64,000 nt of DNA from Flagellimonas profundi (GTDB lineage Bacteria; Bacteroidota; Bacteroidia; Flavobacteriales; Flavobacteriaceae). Below, in pieces: positions 38,809 through 47,452 of the stretch; position 1 is the first letter of the stretch; the number at the start of each line of letters is the position of its first letter. The stretch is from NCBI RefSeq assembly GCF_017313275.1, contig NZ_JAFLNM010000002.1:62001-126000 (forward strand), read 5' to 3'. The notes under the pieces were generated by a model that did not search any database, had not been told where the DNA came from, and was given only the letters and a program-made list of their open reading frames with translations. Position numbers and translations under genes: made by a program.

Positions 38809-39246
38809 TTAATTACATGTACCATTGCAATCCATAGCATTGTTATAATCCTCTTTTGTAAACACAAAATCCTCTATGAAATCATCCGAATGAATACAAT
38901 AGTCTATGGGGTTCCTTTTGTTTTGGTTGCACTCTTCTTTGAAAATTGACATTTTCTCATCGGCATAAATAATTACAAGGGAATCATACAAACTACTTCC
39001 ACTCAAAAAAACCTTGAAACTATACCCACTTGGTGGCAATCCATCCTTAAACACTTTTTCCACTTTTTCATTGACAGCCAGATTGGTAATTTCAGGCTCT
39101 GCATCTGGAAAATCAGATCTGTAACTTTTGATCACAATAGGTTTTCCACTTTTATTTTCCATGGAATAGTAATAGACATCCCTCTCGCCAAAATTTTCAC
39201 CGCATGCAATAAGCAACAGGGCCAATAGAAAGCATATATTCTTCAT
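38809..39246 (-). CDS. Small lipoprotein (145 aa)
   Basis: A 145-residue lipoprotein, lipobox LIAC (Cys15), otherwise not recognised. The mature part is acidic with several Cys (EECNQ, DYCIHSDDF, CNGTCN). The ATG at 39246 lies 11 bp after the stop of the HELAH lipoprotein gene, so both are almost certainly co-transcribed. A partner or inhibitor role is speculation based on the tight linkage. Confidence 0.7.
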   Translation of the reverse strand: MKNICFLLALLLIACGENFGERDVYYYSMENKSGKPIVIKSYRSDFPDAEPEITNLAVNEKVEKVFKDGLPPSGYSFKVFLSGSSLYDSLVIIYADEKMSIFKEECNQNKRNPIDYCIHSDDFIEDFVFTKEDYNNAMDCNGTCN

Positions 39247-39257
39247 ACTTTTTAAAT

Positions 39258-40916
39258 TTAATCCTTCCAATTGTTAAACAGTTCATCTAAATATTTTTCG
39301 GTAGCATTATTATATTTGTTCTTGATATTGTCTCGCCACTGGTTCCATGATTTGGCCCCAACCAAAGCCCCTTCCAATTGTTTTATGGTATATCCTTTAA
39401 CCCTGTCAATGGGATAAAGTGAACCATAAGTATTTCTTTGGTTGACATCATCGATCATGTCATAACCGGCTGATGTATAATAGGGTTTGTCTAAGATTCT
39501 TTGCAATTGCAAGTTTATTTCGCTGTCATAATTATAGTTTGACCTATTGAAGTATTTTCTATATCTGTGCAACACAAACGTAACTTCTACAGCTGATGCC
39601 CAGGTTTCCAACAATCTACGACGGTTTGTTCCTGTAGGCCCAGGGTTTTCACAACCATTAGAAGAAGTACAGGGTCCGGACCATGCATCCCAGACCACAG
39701 CATTGTATGCATTTCTGTCCACTTCCCTATGTGCCGCATGGGCCAATTCATGAACTATGGTCCCATAAACTTTATCTGATTTTGACTTCCATTCCAATAA
39801 GGAAATGTCACTGCCAAACCAAATCCTTCGAGCCTTTACATAGGATGACCTATCATTTTTTTGACGTGCCGCTATTTTCAACTGCCTTTTTAAAATATGG
39901 TTACGCGGAGGGGATGTTAACCCAAATCTACTACCGTAATAGTAGTCCATGGCACCTTGGTGAATAAGTGCATAGTACTGTTGTCTATCATTGACCACCT
40001 TGCTCAATGAACTTCCCAAATTTACATTCCAATCACCTCGCTTTTTAGGACCATTCAAGATAGCCTGCCCATAAGAGCCTGCCCGTATACTAAATTCGTA
40101 CCTATCCCATTTGATACTGTAATTGGCTTTTCGTCTAAATCTGCCATTACATGAATACCTGCCATTTTTATCAGTAAACCCCCTTCTTGTGGTAAACCAT
40201 CTTCTAGCCCTTACTTTGATACCGGAAACACCAACATAAGAATTGGTTATATGATCATAAACCTTAATAATACCTGAGGGTCTCCATTTTCTTTTGGCAG
40301 TCAATGCGTCTCCTATTTCATCATCTAAATTACCTGTTAATCGCAAAGATTCGTCAACTAGTTGATATATAGTTTCCTTGGCTGCGAAAGCGGGTTTAGA
40401 ACCATCATCGGGGTCATTGTCTTCATCTGGAACAAAAAGCTCTTCTAAAACCTCATAATCTATGTTTTCTGGAAGTCCATGATTTATGGGAACAGAAGCG
40501 TATTGATATGTAGGTTGATCTGTAGGAATTTCCGGATCATGGTAAAAGTCGCCAGTTTCACTGATTTCAAAATCTAAAGGAATATCATATAATGCCAGAG
40601 TAGAATCCGTTTTAAGTGTTGAAAGTTCCCCTTCTGTTTTAGGTTTAAACCTAACATATATGTGGGTTGTTTCAATTTCTCCATCTTTTGATACTTTTGA
40701 TTTTTCCTTTAAACTTTCCCAAGCCTTCCTCATATTCGCCACCGAATAGGGGTTCTCCAATTTTTTGCCAAGCTTGATCATTTGCAAAGTATCCCTTTCC
40801 TCCAGATCAACTTGTTGTGTCTCTTCGGGTATTACCGCCTCTTTTTCGCACGAGGCCAACCAACAAATCACCATGACCATGCATACATTGGCCCAATACA
40901 TTTTTCTTTGTTCCAT
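39258..40916 (-). CDS. Lipoprotein with HELAH zinc-peptidase motif (unrecognised family)
   Basis: A 552-residue lipoprotein (lipobox LASC, Cys23). A carboxypeptidase-regulatory-like sandwich (about 215-265, SGIKVRARRWFTTRRGFTDKNGRYSC) precedes a metallopeptidase core with VHELAHAAH (HELAH at 389-393) and a downstream ETWASAVE (E437, E443) that could supply the third zinc ligand, as in gluzincins. I do not recognise the family. Secreted at the outer face or periplasm is inferred from the lipobox. Directly upstream of a small lipoprotein (11 bp) and a membrane protein. A palindrome CCTTA-ga-TAAGG (40954-40965) lies 38 bp before the ATG. M1 is assumed; M6 is also possible. Confidence 0.75.
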   Translation of the reverse strand: MEQRKMYWANVCMVMVICWLASCEKEAVIPEETQQVDLEERDTLQMIKLGKKLENPYSVANMRKAWESLKEKSKVSKDGEIETTHIYVRFKPKTEGELSTLKTDSTLALYDIPLDFEISETGDFYHDPEIPTDQPTYQYASVPINHGLPENIDYEVLEELFVPDEDNDPDDGSKPAFAAKETIYQLVDESLRLTGNLDDEIGDALTAKRKWRPSGIIKVYDHITNSYVGVSGIKVRARRWFTTRRGFTDKNGRYSCNGRFRRKANYSIKWDRYEFSIRAGSYGQAILNGPKKRGDWNVNLGSSLSKVVNDRQQYYALIHQGAMDYYYGSRFGLTSPPRNHILKRQLKIAARQKNDRSSYVKARRIWFGSDISLLEWKSKSDKVYGTIVHELAHAAHREVDRNAYNAVVWDAWSGPCTSSNGCENPGPTGTNRRRLLETWASAVEVTFVLHRYRKYFNRSNYNYDSEINLQLQRILDKPYYTSAGYDMIDDVNQRNTYGSLYPIDRVKGYTIKQLEGALVGAKSWNQWRDNIKNKYNNATEKYLDELFNNWKD

Positions 40917-40953
40917 ACTTAAAAGAATTGAAATGTTCTTGGGGTATGCTGTT

Positions 40954-40965
40954 CCTTAGATAAGG
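40954..40965. promoter_or_regulatory. Short palindrome upstream of the HELAH lipoprotein gene
   Basis: CCTTAGATAAGG, arms CCTTA/TAAGG, 38 bp before the ATG, followed by another TAAGG copy. A possible operator; alone the evidence is weak. Confidence 0.25.
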
Positions 40966-41073
40966 TAAGGAAATGCAATGCGCAGATCTGGGCCCGATTA
41001 ACGGATGGCCCTTTTGGGTCGACGGATGCCCATTTTCAATTAATAATGGGGAAGCTATAGGTACAATTGTATC

Positions 41074-42438
41074 TCAATCCCGAACCCCTGGGGTAAAATC
41101 CTCGGGGGCATTTTGGGGCAAATCCGCTGTGCCCGCCCCTCCTGAATCATTATAAATGGTCCACTCACCAAAGGTGAAGGTTGGGTTTCCACATATAATG
41201 CCAGGGTTGCGTATGGCCCTACCATCCTCAAACTCGTGATTGGTTCCCGAACCATCCTCCCCAATAACTCCAAATACATCGATCACGGTGCCAAAAGGGT
41301 CAACCAATTCCAGATTATCATCTCCATTGGAGTCTGCAGGACTGTTGGTGGACACGCCCAAATCGGGGGCAAATCCATAGACCAGTTCAAATTCCCCGGC
41401 ATTGGGAGATATAACCAATGTAGCCTCGGCATCAATACTTAAGCCCGACAGATCAATGGAAGAACTTACTTCCGTATTACCATTGGTATACCTGCGAAGG
41501 GTCCACAGGTTTAAATCCAACGGTTCGGATGCTGCATTATATAGCTCCACAAAACGGGCGCTGGCATTGTTGTCCGGGTCGGCCAGTTCAGAAATAAAAA
41601 TTTGGTTGGAAGTGAACTCGGTAATGATTTCCGGGCATCGTTCTTTGGTAAAGTTTACATCATCCAAAGTGCGAATCACCAATTGAGGGGTATCACCATC
41701 CTTGATTAAAATCGCCGTGAGCGTTCCATTTGTTTTGGGCAATGGTTCGGATTGGAAATCGGCATAACCACTATTTACAAGCGAAATCTCGTTTTCTTCG
41801 CAATCCATTAGCGTTCTTTCTGTTTCTTCTTGGACAACGGCATAAGTTTCCCCCAAGATTTCTTCGGCAAACTCAACACTTTCCAATTGCACTAATATGT
41901 TTGATGGTAGCTTATCCAATCCAGGAATGGTTGCAACCACAGGATCAGGGGTCCCTCCATCATCGCACAACACTAAAAGATGGTCAAAAACCTTTCCTTT
42001 TGGCAATCTTCCAATGGAAAGGTTTCCAAAAGATGAGAAAACACTCCCTACTCTAATGGTACTTCCTCTTTTGGCGAGATATAGGTCTTTCAGCATTAAC
42101 AATACCCTGCTCCCCACCGGAAACTGTAAATGGGATTCCCTCAAATCCATTTCCAATTGAATGCCCATTGATGGATTACTGAGTGCATCTTGCAGGTACA
42201 GCCGTCCAAAAAAATTCCCAGCTCGATCGGATGAGATGACGTAGCCTTCCAAAATCAGCTCTTCTTGAATCTGAATCACCTCGTCTTGTACCAAGGAATC
42301 CAACCCGGCAAAAGTGATGTTGGCCTCCATGTCGGTTGTACAATTCCTTTCATTTTCATCAAATTCCCTTCCATCCACACAACATAAAAGAGACATTAAA
42401 ATGATGGTTTCAAAAATCTTAAAAATCAAATTTCTCAT
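41074..42438 (-). CDS. DUF5689 + lamin-tail domain lipoprotein
   Basis: A 454-residue lipoprotein (cysteine pair 19/20). Two modules are recognisable: an N-terminal DUF5689 OB-like domain (about 45-240, with EGYVISSDRAGNFFGRLYLQDALSNPSMGIQLEMD, PVGSRVLLMLKDLYLAKRGSTIRVGSVF) and a C-terminal lamin-tail domain (about 280-405, IFISELADPDNNASARFVELYNAASEPLDLNLWTLRRYTNGN). Similar proteins sit next to secreted nucleases and TonB receptors in Bacteroidota. Ends directly (9 bp) after the receptor gene on the same strand. A role in binding nucleic-acid or phospho-compound substrate at the surface is inference. Confidence 0.88.
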   Translation of the reverse strand: MRNLIFKIFETIILMSLLCCVDGREFDENERNCTTDMEANITFAGLDSLVQDEVIQIQEELILEGYVISSDRAGNFFGRLYLQDALSNPSMGIQLEMDLRESHLQFPVGSRVLLMLKDLYLAKRGSTIRVGSVFSSFGNLSIGRLPKGKVFDHLLVLCDDGGTPDPVVATIPGLDKLPSNILVQLESVEFAEEILGETYAVVQEETERTLMDCEENEISLVNSGYADFQSEPLPKTNGTLTAILIKDGDTPQLVIRTLDDVNFTKERCPEIITEFTSNQIFISELADPDNNASARFVELYNAASEPLDLNLWTLRRYTNGNTEVSSSIDLSGLSIDAEATLVISPNAGEFELVYGFAPDLGVSTNSPADSNGDDNLELVDPFGTVIDVFGVIGEDGSGTNHEFEDGRAIRNPGIICGNPTFTFGEWTIYNDSGGAGTADLPQNAPEDFTPGVRD

Positions 42439-42447
42439 AAGTAGGTT

Positions 42448-45180
42448 TTAAAAGCTAATGGCCAAATTCAAGAAATAGGTTCTTCCGTAGCTGTACCAAT
42501 ATTTTGGCGCAAAGGAGGGCGAGCCACTCAGGTTGTCCTGTTTCAACTGACCAAAATTCCCGTTCCTGCTCTGCTCGTACCCACCCGTGCGGAAAACCGC
42601 ATCAAAAACATTATTGACACTTGCAAAGAAGCTGATGTACTTACCATCGATGAGCCAAGATTTACCACCGACCAGATTGAGCAAGTAAATGTCTTCCAGT
42701 TGTTTTTGCTTTAGTAACTTGGCAATATGCTCTTCCGAAGCATCTGGAAATGGTTCGCCCATTTCGGGGTCCATCAAAAAACTGGAAGTTCTGGTGATCG
42801 TTGATAGATTGATGTAGTTATTTGTGAGATAATTGGTCGTGCCGCTTATCCACCAGTACTTTGGCGCTCGGTAGGATACTCCCAGCGCAAGTGCGGTTTG
42901 TGGACCTTGAGCCAGTTTTAAATCCTTGAGGTCGGCAATACCCAAATCTATATTCCCTTCGGGAGCAATAAGGTCTTCTTCGGGACCTGCCGTATCAAAA
43001 TTAATCTGAACAGATGGATCGCTAGCATACACATAATGGCCCACATTCCCAGCAGCGGTCAATTTTACGCTGGATGAAGCTTCATACTCAAATCCAAACT
43101 CGATGCCCTTATGGAGCTTGTCCAGTCCCGTAATCACTTCCTGAACAAAATCGGAACCCAATCCTGAATCCACAAAAAAGAAATTGATATCGGTAGTATG
43201 CTGAAACCTTGAGTAAAACGCACTTATTCGTCCCGTTAAGCTGGGCAAGCGGATAAAATAGCTCAAATCCACACTGCTTACCATCTCCTTCTGAAGCCCT
43301 GGAACAGTTTCATTATTTTCTCGCGGGTTGATGAATATATTTTGAATGATGGGCGGTCTTTCCACCATCGCTGCATTTGCCGTGAACCAATGTCTTCCCG
43401 TTACGAAATAGGTAAATCCGCCTTTGTATGCCAAACTGGAAAATGCTGTTTTTTCTCCCGTTCCAAAGGAATTTTCCAAATAGCGTTCATTTTTGAAGAA
43501 GCCATCACGCTGCACAGTAAAATTGGAGTACGAGGCCGATATAAATCCATCCCATTTCTTGAAGGTCAATTGAACTTGAGCAAAGCCTTCCATTTGGGAA
43601 GCTTCCAAATTATAGTGGTAATTGAACTTTTCACCTTCGGTTTTCTGTAATTCCCCATCAACATCGTTCAAGGTATTGGAAAAGGTGTCCATGTCCTGGT
43701 GGTATATGGATCCCAACAAATCCTGAATCACTGCATAGTTCTCGGATGTCGTGGTTCTATAATTCCCGCCAAACCCAAGTTGTATCAAATCGCTCACAGT
43801 GCAAGTAAAACTGGTAGCGCTAGAAATGGTCGTGTTCTGGGCAACATCACCATAAAGTAAGTAGGATGCTTTTTCGCCATTATTGGCATTGGCTGTATAA
43901 AGTTGTTCCCAATCCAATTGAGGATTCGCTAAAAATGCTTCTTTCGCCAAATTTGCATTGATGAAATCCGCCCCAATGGAACTGTTGATGTGATAACTGG
44001 GCAAATACCGGTAGTACGTTGGGTCGGGATTCGGCGCATTATAATAGCCAAGTCTACTTCTGGAATTGATCCCTGTTTGATAGGCCACTCCAACATTCCA
44101 ATTGATTTTTTTCTTCTCCAACGTGTAATTGAGGAGAAACAAAGGCTCAAAAATCTCCCGCTCCCTTGAGTTGCGAATTTTACCATCTTGCTTGCCCCAA
44201 TACGGATTGTACCGACCTCCCATCAAATCAAAAACCTCTTCGGTCAAAGCAGAGGAACGTCCACGACGGTTACGTGCCAACAATGACGTGAACGTAATAC
44301 TATTTTGGGGGTTGAATTGATATTCTAGGGCAGCGAAAAACGAGTAGGCATCGTACAAAGTTCCCTTTACAAAACCTTCTTTGGCCCATCGGCGCGAAGC
44401 GGATACGGAATAGGCCAACCCGTTTGGTTTTTCTCCGGAATTGTACGTAGCCATCAACCTACCGCGATAAGTACGATTGGATATTGATGAGGACAATTTT
44501 AGACCCGGTCGAAAACCAGAAGGTCGGGTATTGATGTTGGTGTTGCCCAAAATTCCACCAAAGGTGTAAGGGTTCAACCTTAGGTTATTGGTAAATTCTT
44601 GATTGCGAACAACATCATTAAGTCCACCCCAATTATTCCATTGTGGCCTGCCGTCAAAAAATTTGTTCATTGGAACACCGTTCATCAACACTTGGCCATT
44701 TCGTGAATCGTAGCCTCGAACCTTAAAAAAGGCCTGTCCAAAATCAAACGCTGCCCGATTCAGAAATATATCTCGTGTAGATTGCAACAGCCCCATGGAG
44801 CTGGAAACAGCTTCAAAATCGTCGGATAGGTCGCCATCGGTAAGTGAAATCAGATTATCGGTTTGTTCACGTGCAATATCCCTTTCCAGATAAATCGATC
44901 CTAAATCAATCGGATTTCCCTCCAGATAGACCGAAAACTTCTTTGAAATAAAATCTAAAGTGGATATTTGGAGTATTTGCTCTCCAGTTTGGGTTAGATG
45001 GATTTCAAACTCGCCTTTGTTGTTTGCTGGGAATTCTTGAGAAGTGCTTTCCAGGGTAATTATTGCATTCGAAATGGGTATATCCGAACCCTTCTCCATC
45101 AATTGCCCTGTAATTCGGGTACTTTGTTGTGCGTACAGCGATGTACAACAAAGCACGGCCACTATTATGGCTAGCCTCAT
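42448..45180 (-). CDS. TonB-dependent receptor with regulatory-like domain (nuclease/DUF5689 locus)
   Basis: A 910-residue receptor: signal peptide MRLAIIVAVLCCTSLYAQ, carboxypeptidase-regulatory-like domain (RITGQLMEKGSDIPISNAIITLEST), plug (ENAFKVRGYDSRNGQVLMNGVPMNKFFDGRPQWNNWGGLNDV) and barrel ending NLAISF. Shares the compound plug with SusC-unlike receptors of the Oar/ nuclease-associated type. Encoded with the DUF5689 lipoprotein on the minus strand and divergent from the secreted nuclease gene (99-bp gap), suggesting uptake of the nuclease products. Substrate is not shown by sequence. Confidence 0.9.
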   Translation of the reverse strand: MRLAIIVAVLCCTSLYAQQSTRITGQLMEKGSDIPISNAIITLESTSQEFPANNKGEFEIHLTQTGEQILQISTLDFISKKFSVYLEGNPIDLGSIYLERDIAREQTDNLISLTDGDLSDDFEAVSSSMGLLQSTRDIFLNRAAFDFGQAFFKVRGYDSRNGQVLMNGVPMNKFFDGRPQWNNWGGLNDVVRNQEFTNNLRLNPYTFGGILGNTNINTRPSGFRPGLKLSSSISNRTYRGRLMATYNSGEKPNGLAYSVSASRRWAKEGFVKGTLYDAYSFFAALEYQFNPQNSITFTSLLARNRRGRSSALTEEVFDLMGGRYNPYWGKQDGKIRNSREREIFEPLFLLNYTLEKKKINWNVGVAYQTGINSRSRLGYYNAPNPDPTYYRYLPSYHINSSIGADFINANLAKEAFLANPQLDWEQLYTANANNGEKASYLLYGDVAQNTTISSATSFTCTVSDLIQLGFGGNYRTTTSENYAVIQDLLGSIYHQDMDTFSNTLNDVDGELQKTEGEKFNYHYNLEASQMEGFAQVQLTFKKWDGFISASYSNFTVQRDGFFKNERYLENSFGTGEKTAFSSLAYKGGFTYFVTGRHWFTANAAMVERPPIIQNIFINPRENNETVPGLQKEMVSSVDLSYFIRLPSLTGRISAFYSRFQHTTDINFFFVDSGLGSDFVQEVITGLDKLHKGIEFGFEYEASSSVKLTAAGNVGHYVYASDPSVQINFDTAGPEEDLIAPEGNIDLGIADLKDLKLAQGPQTALALGVSYRAPKYWWISGTTNYLTNNYINLSTITRTSSFLMDPEMGEPFPDASEEHIAKLLKQKQLEDIYLLNLVGGKSWLIDGKYISFFASVNNVFDAVFRTGGYEQSRNGNFGQLKQDNLSGSPSFAPKYWYSYGRTYFLNLAISF

Positions 45181-45221
45181 AGCTTATTGTAGGTTAATTA
45201 AGAAAAGGGGTTGTAATTGCT

Positions 45222-45252
45222 GTACAAACTGCAAGAAAGCGAACAATTGTAC
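45222..45252. promoter_or_regulatory. Inverted repeat in the nuclease/receptor divergent region
   Basis: GTACAA (45222-45227) and TTGTAC (45247-45252) form an interrupted dyad with centres about 25 bp apart, lying between the divergent starts 45180 and 45280. It could be a shared operator; TATTTTAG (45256-45263) next to it is a near-consensus -7 box for the nuclease gene. Confidence 0.35.
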
Positions 45253-45279
45253 TTATTTTAGCTTCAAAATCAAAATAAA

Positions 45280-46317
45280 ATGCGATTATTAATATGCCTA
45301 TTTGTATTAATATCGACCTCACTTTATGGACAAAAGTCCACGACATACACCCTAAGAACGATTGCTTTTTACAACTGTGAAAACCTCTTCGATACGGCAA
45401 ATGATTCCCTTACTTTTGATGACGACCGTACCCCCGAGGGACGTTACCATTGGACGCAGGAGCGCTACCTACAAAAGGTAAAAAACCTATCCAAGGTTAT
45501 TTCTCAAATTGGTGCTGAAACCTCCAAAACCTCCCCTGATATCGTGGGACTTTGCGAGGTTGAAAATTTGGCCGTGGTCGAGGATTTGGTGCAACACCCA
45601 AATTTACAAGGGAATGATTATGGCATCATTCATTTTGATTCTCCCGATGAGCGCGGAATCGATGTGGCCCTGCTTTACAAAAAGGCTTCGTTTATACCCT
45701 CTTCATTTAAGAGCCACAGGCTTTTGTTATTTGATGATATGGGGGAACGCGAATATACCCGTGACCAATTGGTGGTAGGCGGCACTATGGACCGTGAAAA
45801 CATCTATTTTGTCGTGAACCATTGGCCATCCCGTAGGGGTGGGGCAGCGAAAAGTCAACCTTTGCGTATACGCGCTGCTTTGCTGAACAAGCGAATCATT
45901 GATTCGATACAGGAATTGGACCTCCATGCAAAAATCATTGCCATGGGTGACCTAAACGATGACCCTATTGATGACAGTTTGAAAAAAATACTGAAAACAA
46001 AAGGTAAAAAACGTCAATTGGATAGTGTGAGCCTTTACAACGCCATGGAAACCATGTTTAAAAAAGGAGTGGGTTCCCTTGCGTACCGAGATAAGTGGAA
46101 CCTTTTTGATCAGCTTTTTATGACGGCAAACTTGGTAAACCAAGACAGAACAACACTATCATTCTGGAAAGCGGGTATTTTTGCGCCACCATTTATCCGA
46201 ACGAACAAGGGAAGGTTTAAAGGTTATCCGCTACGGACGTATTCCGGTGGCACATATACCGCCGGGTATAGCGACCACTTTCCTGCGTATTTGTTTTTGT
46301 TAAAGGAGATAGAATAA
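45280..46317 (+). CDS. Secreted endonuclease/exonuclease/phosphatase (EEP) family protein
   Basis: A 345-residue exported phosphodiesterase. A signal peptide (MRLLICLFVLISTSLYGQ) leads into the DNase I-like fold: N32/E34 in FYNCENLFD, E93 in LCEVEN, H181 in VNHWPSR, D224/N226 in MGDLNDDP, and SDHFP near the C-terminus, so the active site is complete. Substrate may be DNA, RNA or sphingomyelin-like lipids; the divergent receptor and DUF5689 protein suggest nucleic-acid or phosphate scavenging (inference). Located outside the cell or periplasm. Confidence 0.92.
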   Translation: MRLLICLFVLISTSLYGQKSTTYTLRTIAFYNCENLFDTANDSLTFDDDRTPEGRYHWTQERYLQKVKNLSKVISQIGAETSKTSPDIVGLCEVENLAVVEDLVQHPNLQGNDYGIIHFDSPDERGIDVALLYKKASFIPSSFKSHRLLLFDDMGEREYTRDQLVVGGTMDRENIYFVVNHWPSRRGGAAKSQPLRIRAALLNKRIIDSIQELDLHAKIIAMGDLNDDPIDDSLKKILKTKGKKRQLDSVSLYNAMETMFKKGVGSLAYRDKWNLFDQLFMTANLVNQDRTTLSFWKAGIFAPPFIRTNKGRFKGYPLRTYSGGTYTAGYSDHFPAYLFLLKEIE

Positions 46318-46350
46318 TACTACATACAAAACATTTTCTATCTTTAAACC

Positions 46351-46752
46351 ATGACGGTAAGACTACCAAAAGATGAAGACAAACACATATCGGGCACCGA
46401 CGATATTGCACGCATAATGCAAAAGATGCTCTGGCGACAAAACAAACTCCACAGGCAAAAAGAATATTTCTGGACCATTGGGCTAAATACCGCGAATGAT
46501 ATTGAATATATTGAATTGGTGACTATTGGTTCAGATAATAGAAATATAGTATCTCCAGTGGATGTATTGAGCTTAGCTGTATCGAAGAAGTGTAAAAAAA
46601 TCATACTCTGTCACAATCATCCTTCAGGAAATTTAGAACCAAGTGATGCAGACCATCGTTTTACTGAACGAATACATGAAGCAGCAGCGATTTTAGGAAT
46701 ACAACTGTTAGATCATATCATAATCACGGAAGTAAACTACATAGCGATATAG
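46351..46752 (+). CDS. RadC-type JAB/MPN domain protein (short)
   Basis: A 133-residue metalloprotein with the JAMM motif H88-x-H90-x7-S98-x2-D101 (CHNHPSGNLEPSDAD), E55 as upstream glutamate, and C-terminal LLDHIIITEVNYIAI. The helix-hairpin-helix N-terminus of full-length RadC is absent. It is common on mobile or island-like DNA and in its orphan form; function remains unproven. It stands alone, followed by REP-like repeats. Confidence 0.85.
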   Translation: MTVRLPKDEDKHISGTDDIARIMQKMLWRQNKLHRQKEYFWTIGLNTANDIEYIELVTIGSDNRNIVSPVDVLSLAVSKKCKKIILCHNHPSGNLEPSDADHRFTERIHEAAAILGIQLLDHIIITEVNYIAI

Positions 46753-46800
46753 CCACTATTGGGTGATTAGGCTTCTCAGGATAAACCACAACCTGATTGT

Positions 46801-46858
46801 TCTGTCACCTTTCGGCGGAGCCTGTCTTGAGTGAAGACGAAAGGCTCAAGGAGACAAA
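46801..46858. repeat. Structured extragenic repeat after the JAB gene
   Basis: Nested dyads: GTCTT-gagtg-AAGAC inside GAGCC...GGCTC inside TGTC-ACCTTTCG...CGAAAGG...GAGACA. It is a compact imperfect palindrome of about 58 bp with no ORF. Confidence 0.5.
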
Positions 46859-46879
46859 ACATTCAACGCCTTTGCTATG

Positions 46880-46904
46880 GATTCCTGCCTTCGCAGGAAT
46901 GACA
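46880..46904. repeat. REP-like element (second locus)
   Basis: GGATTCCTGCCTTCGCAGGA... reads GGATTCCTGC-cttc-GCAGGAATGAC; nearly identical to 1566-1590 and to the widespread GTCATTCCTGCGAAGGCAGGAATCC palindrome. It sits 12 bp before the end of the next minus-strand gene. Confidence 0.8.
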
Positions 46905-46915
46905 TTCCATTTCTT

Positions 46916-47353
46916 TTAAGCGAACCATTGGTTCCAAGGGATACGGCTCAAGATCAATAAAAGACCTAGACCGTAGAAAATGGAAATGGTCTTGAACTTT
47001 CTATCACTTTCCATAAACTTTTTATGTCTGGACCATCCTATGGTGATCAGTACCAAGGCTATAATATTGATAAATGGGTGCTCTACGGCCAATAAACGTG
47101 CGGGAGCATTCAATCCGCCCATACCAAGTGTTTGGATGGCTTTAAGCCCATTGGCAGAAACAAAGTAAAGAACAAGCCCCACCAACAGCTGAATATGGCT
47201 CAAAATGAGCGCAAACAAGCTTATGCGAAGGTCTTTGTGCATGGTAAAGTCCTTTTTGCCCAACCAGCCTGCTATGGCGTTGACTACGGCAATTATTAAA
47301 ACGGCCAGCACCACATAGGCCAAATAAGAGTGTAGGTTCTTGATGATTTCCAT
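46916..47353 (-). CDS. Four-helix membrane protein, cytochrome b-like
   Basis: A 145-residue integral membrane protein with four hydrophobic helices (about 10-30, 45-66, 93-107, 124-137). Histidines in or next to helices (H8, H53, H92, H110) are conserved in the flavobacterial family that is sometimes annotated cytochrome b-like; a heme role is suggested by the spacing but not proven. Single gene; its end faces the REP element. Confidence 0.7.
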   Translation of the reverse strand: MEIIKNLHSYLAYVVLAVLIIAVVNAIAGWLGKKDFTMHKDLRISLFALILSHIQLLVGLVLYFVSANGLKAIQTLGMGGLNAPARLLAVEHPFINIIALVLITIGWSRHKKFMESDRKFKTISIFYGLGLLLILSRIPWNQWFA

Positions 47354-47395
47354 TAGGTATAGTTTGTGTGGTCTAAAAATACGGAATTTTGAACA

Positions 47396-47429
47396 TAAAA
47401 AAAGCCCCTCGCTCTCGCGAAGGGCTTTT
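47396..47429 (-). terminator. Terminator after the large TonB receptor
   Basis: GCCCcTCGC/GCGAaGGGC stem with AAAAAAA/TTTT flanks. On the minus strand the T-run follows the stem, so it ends transcription from 50101-47453. Confidence 0.8.
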
Positions 47430-47452
47430 AAGTATATATATTCTAAGTCTTA

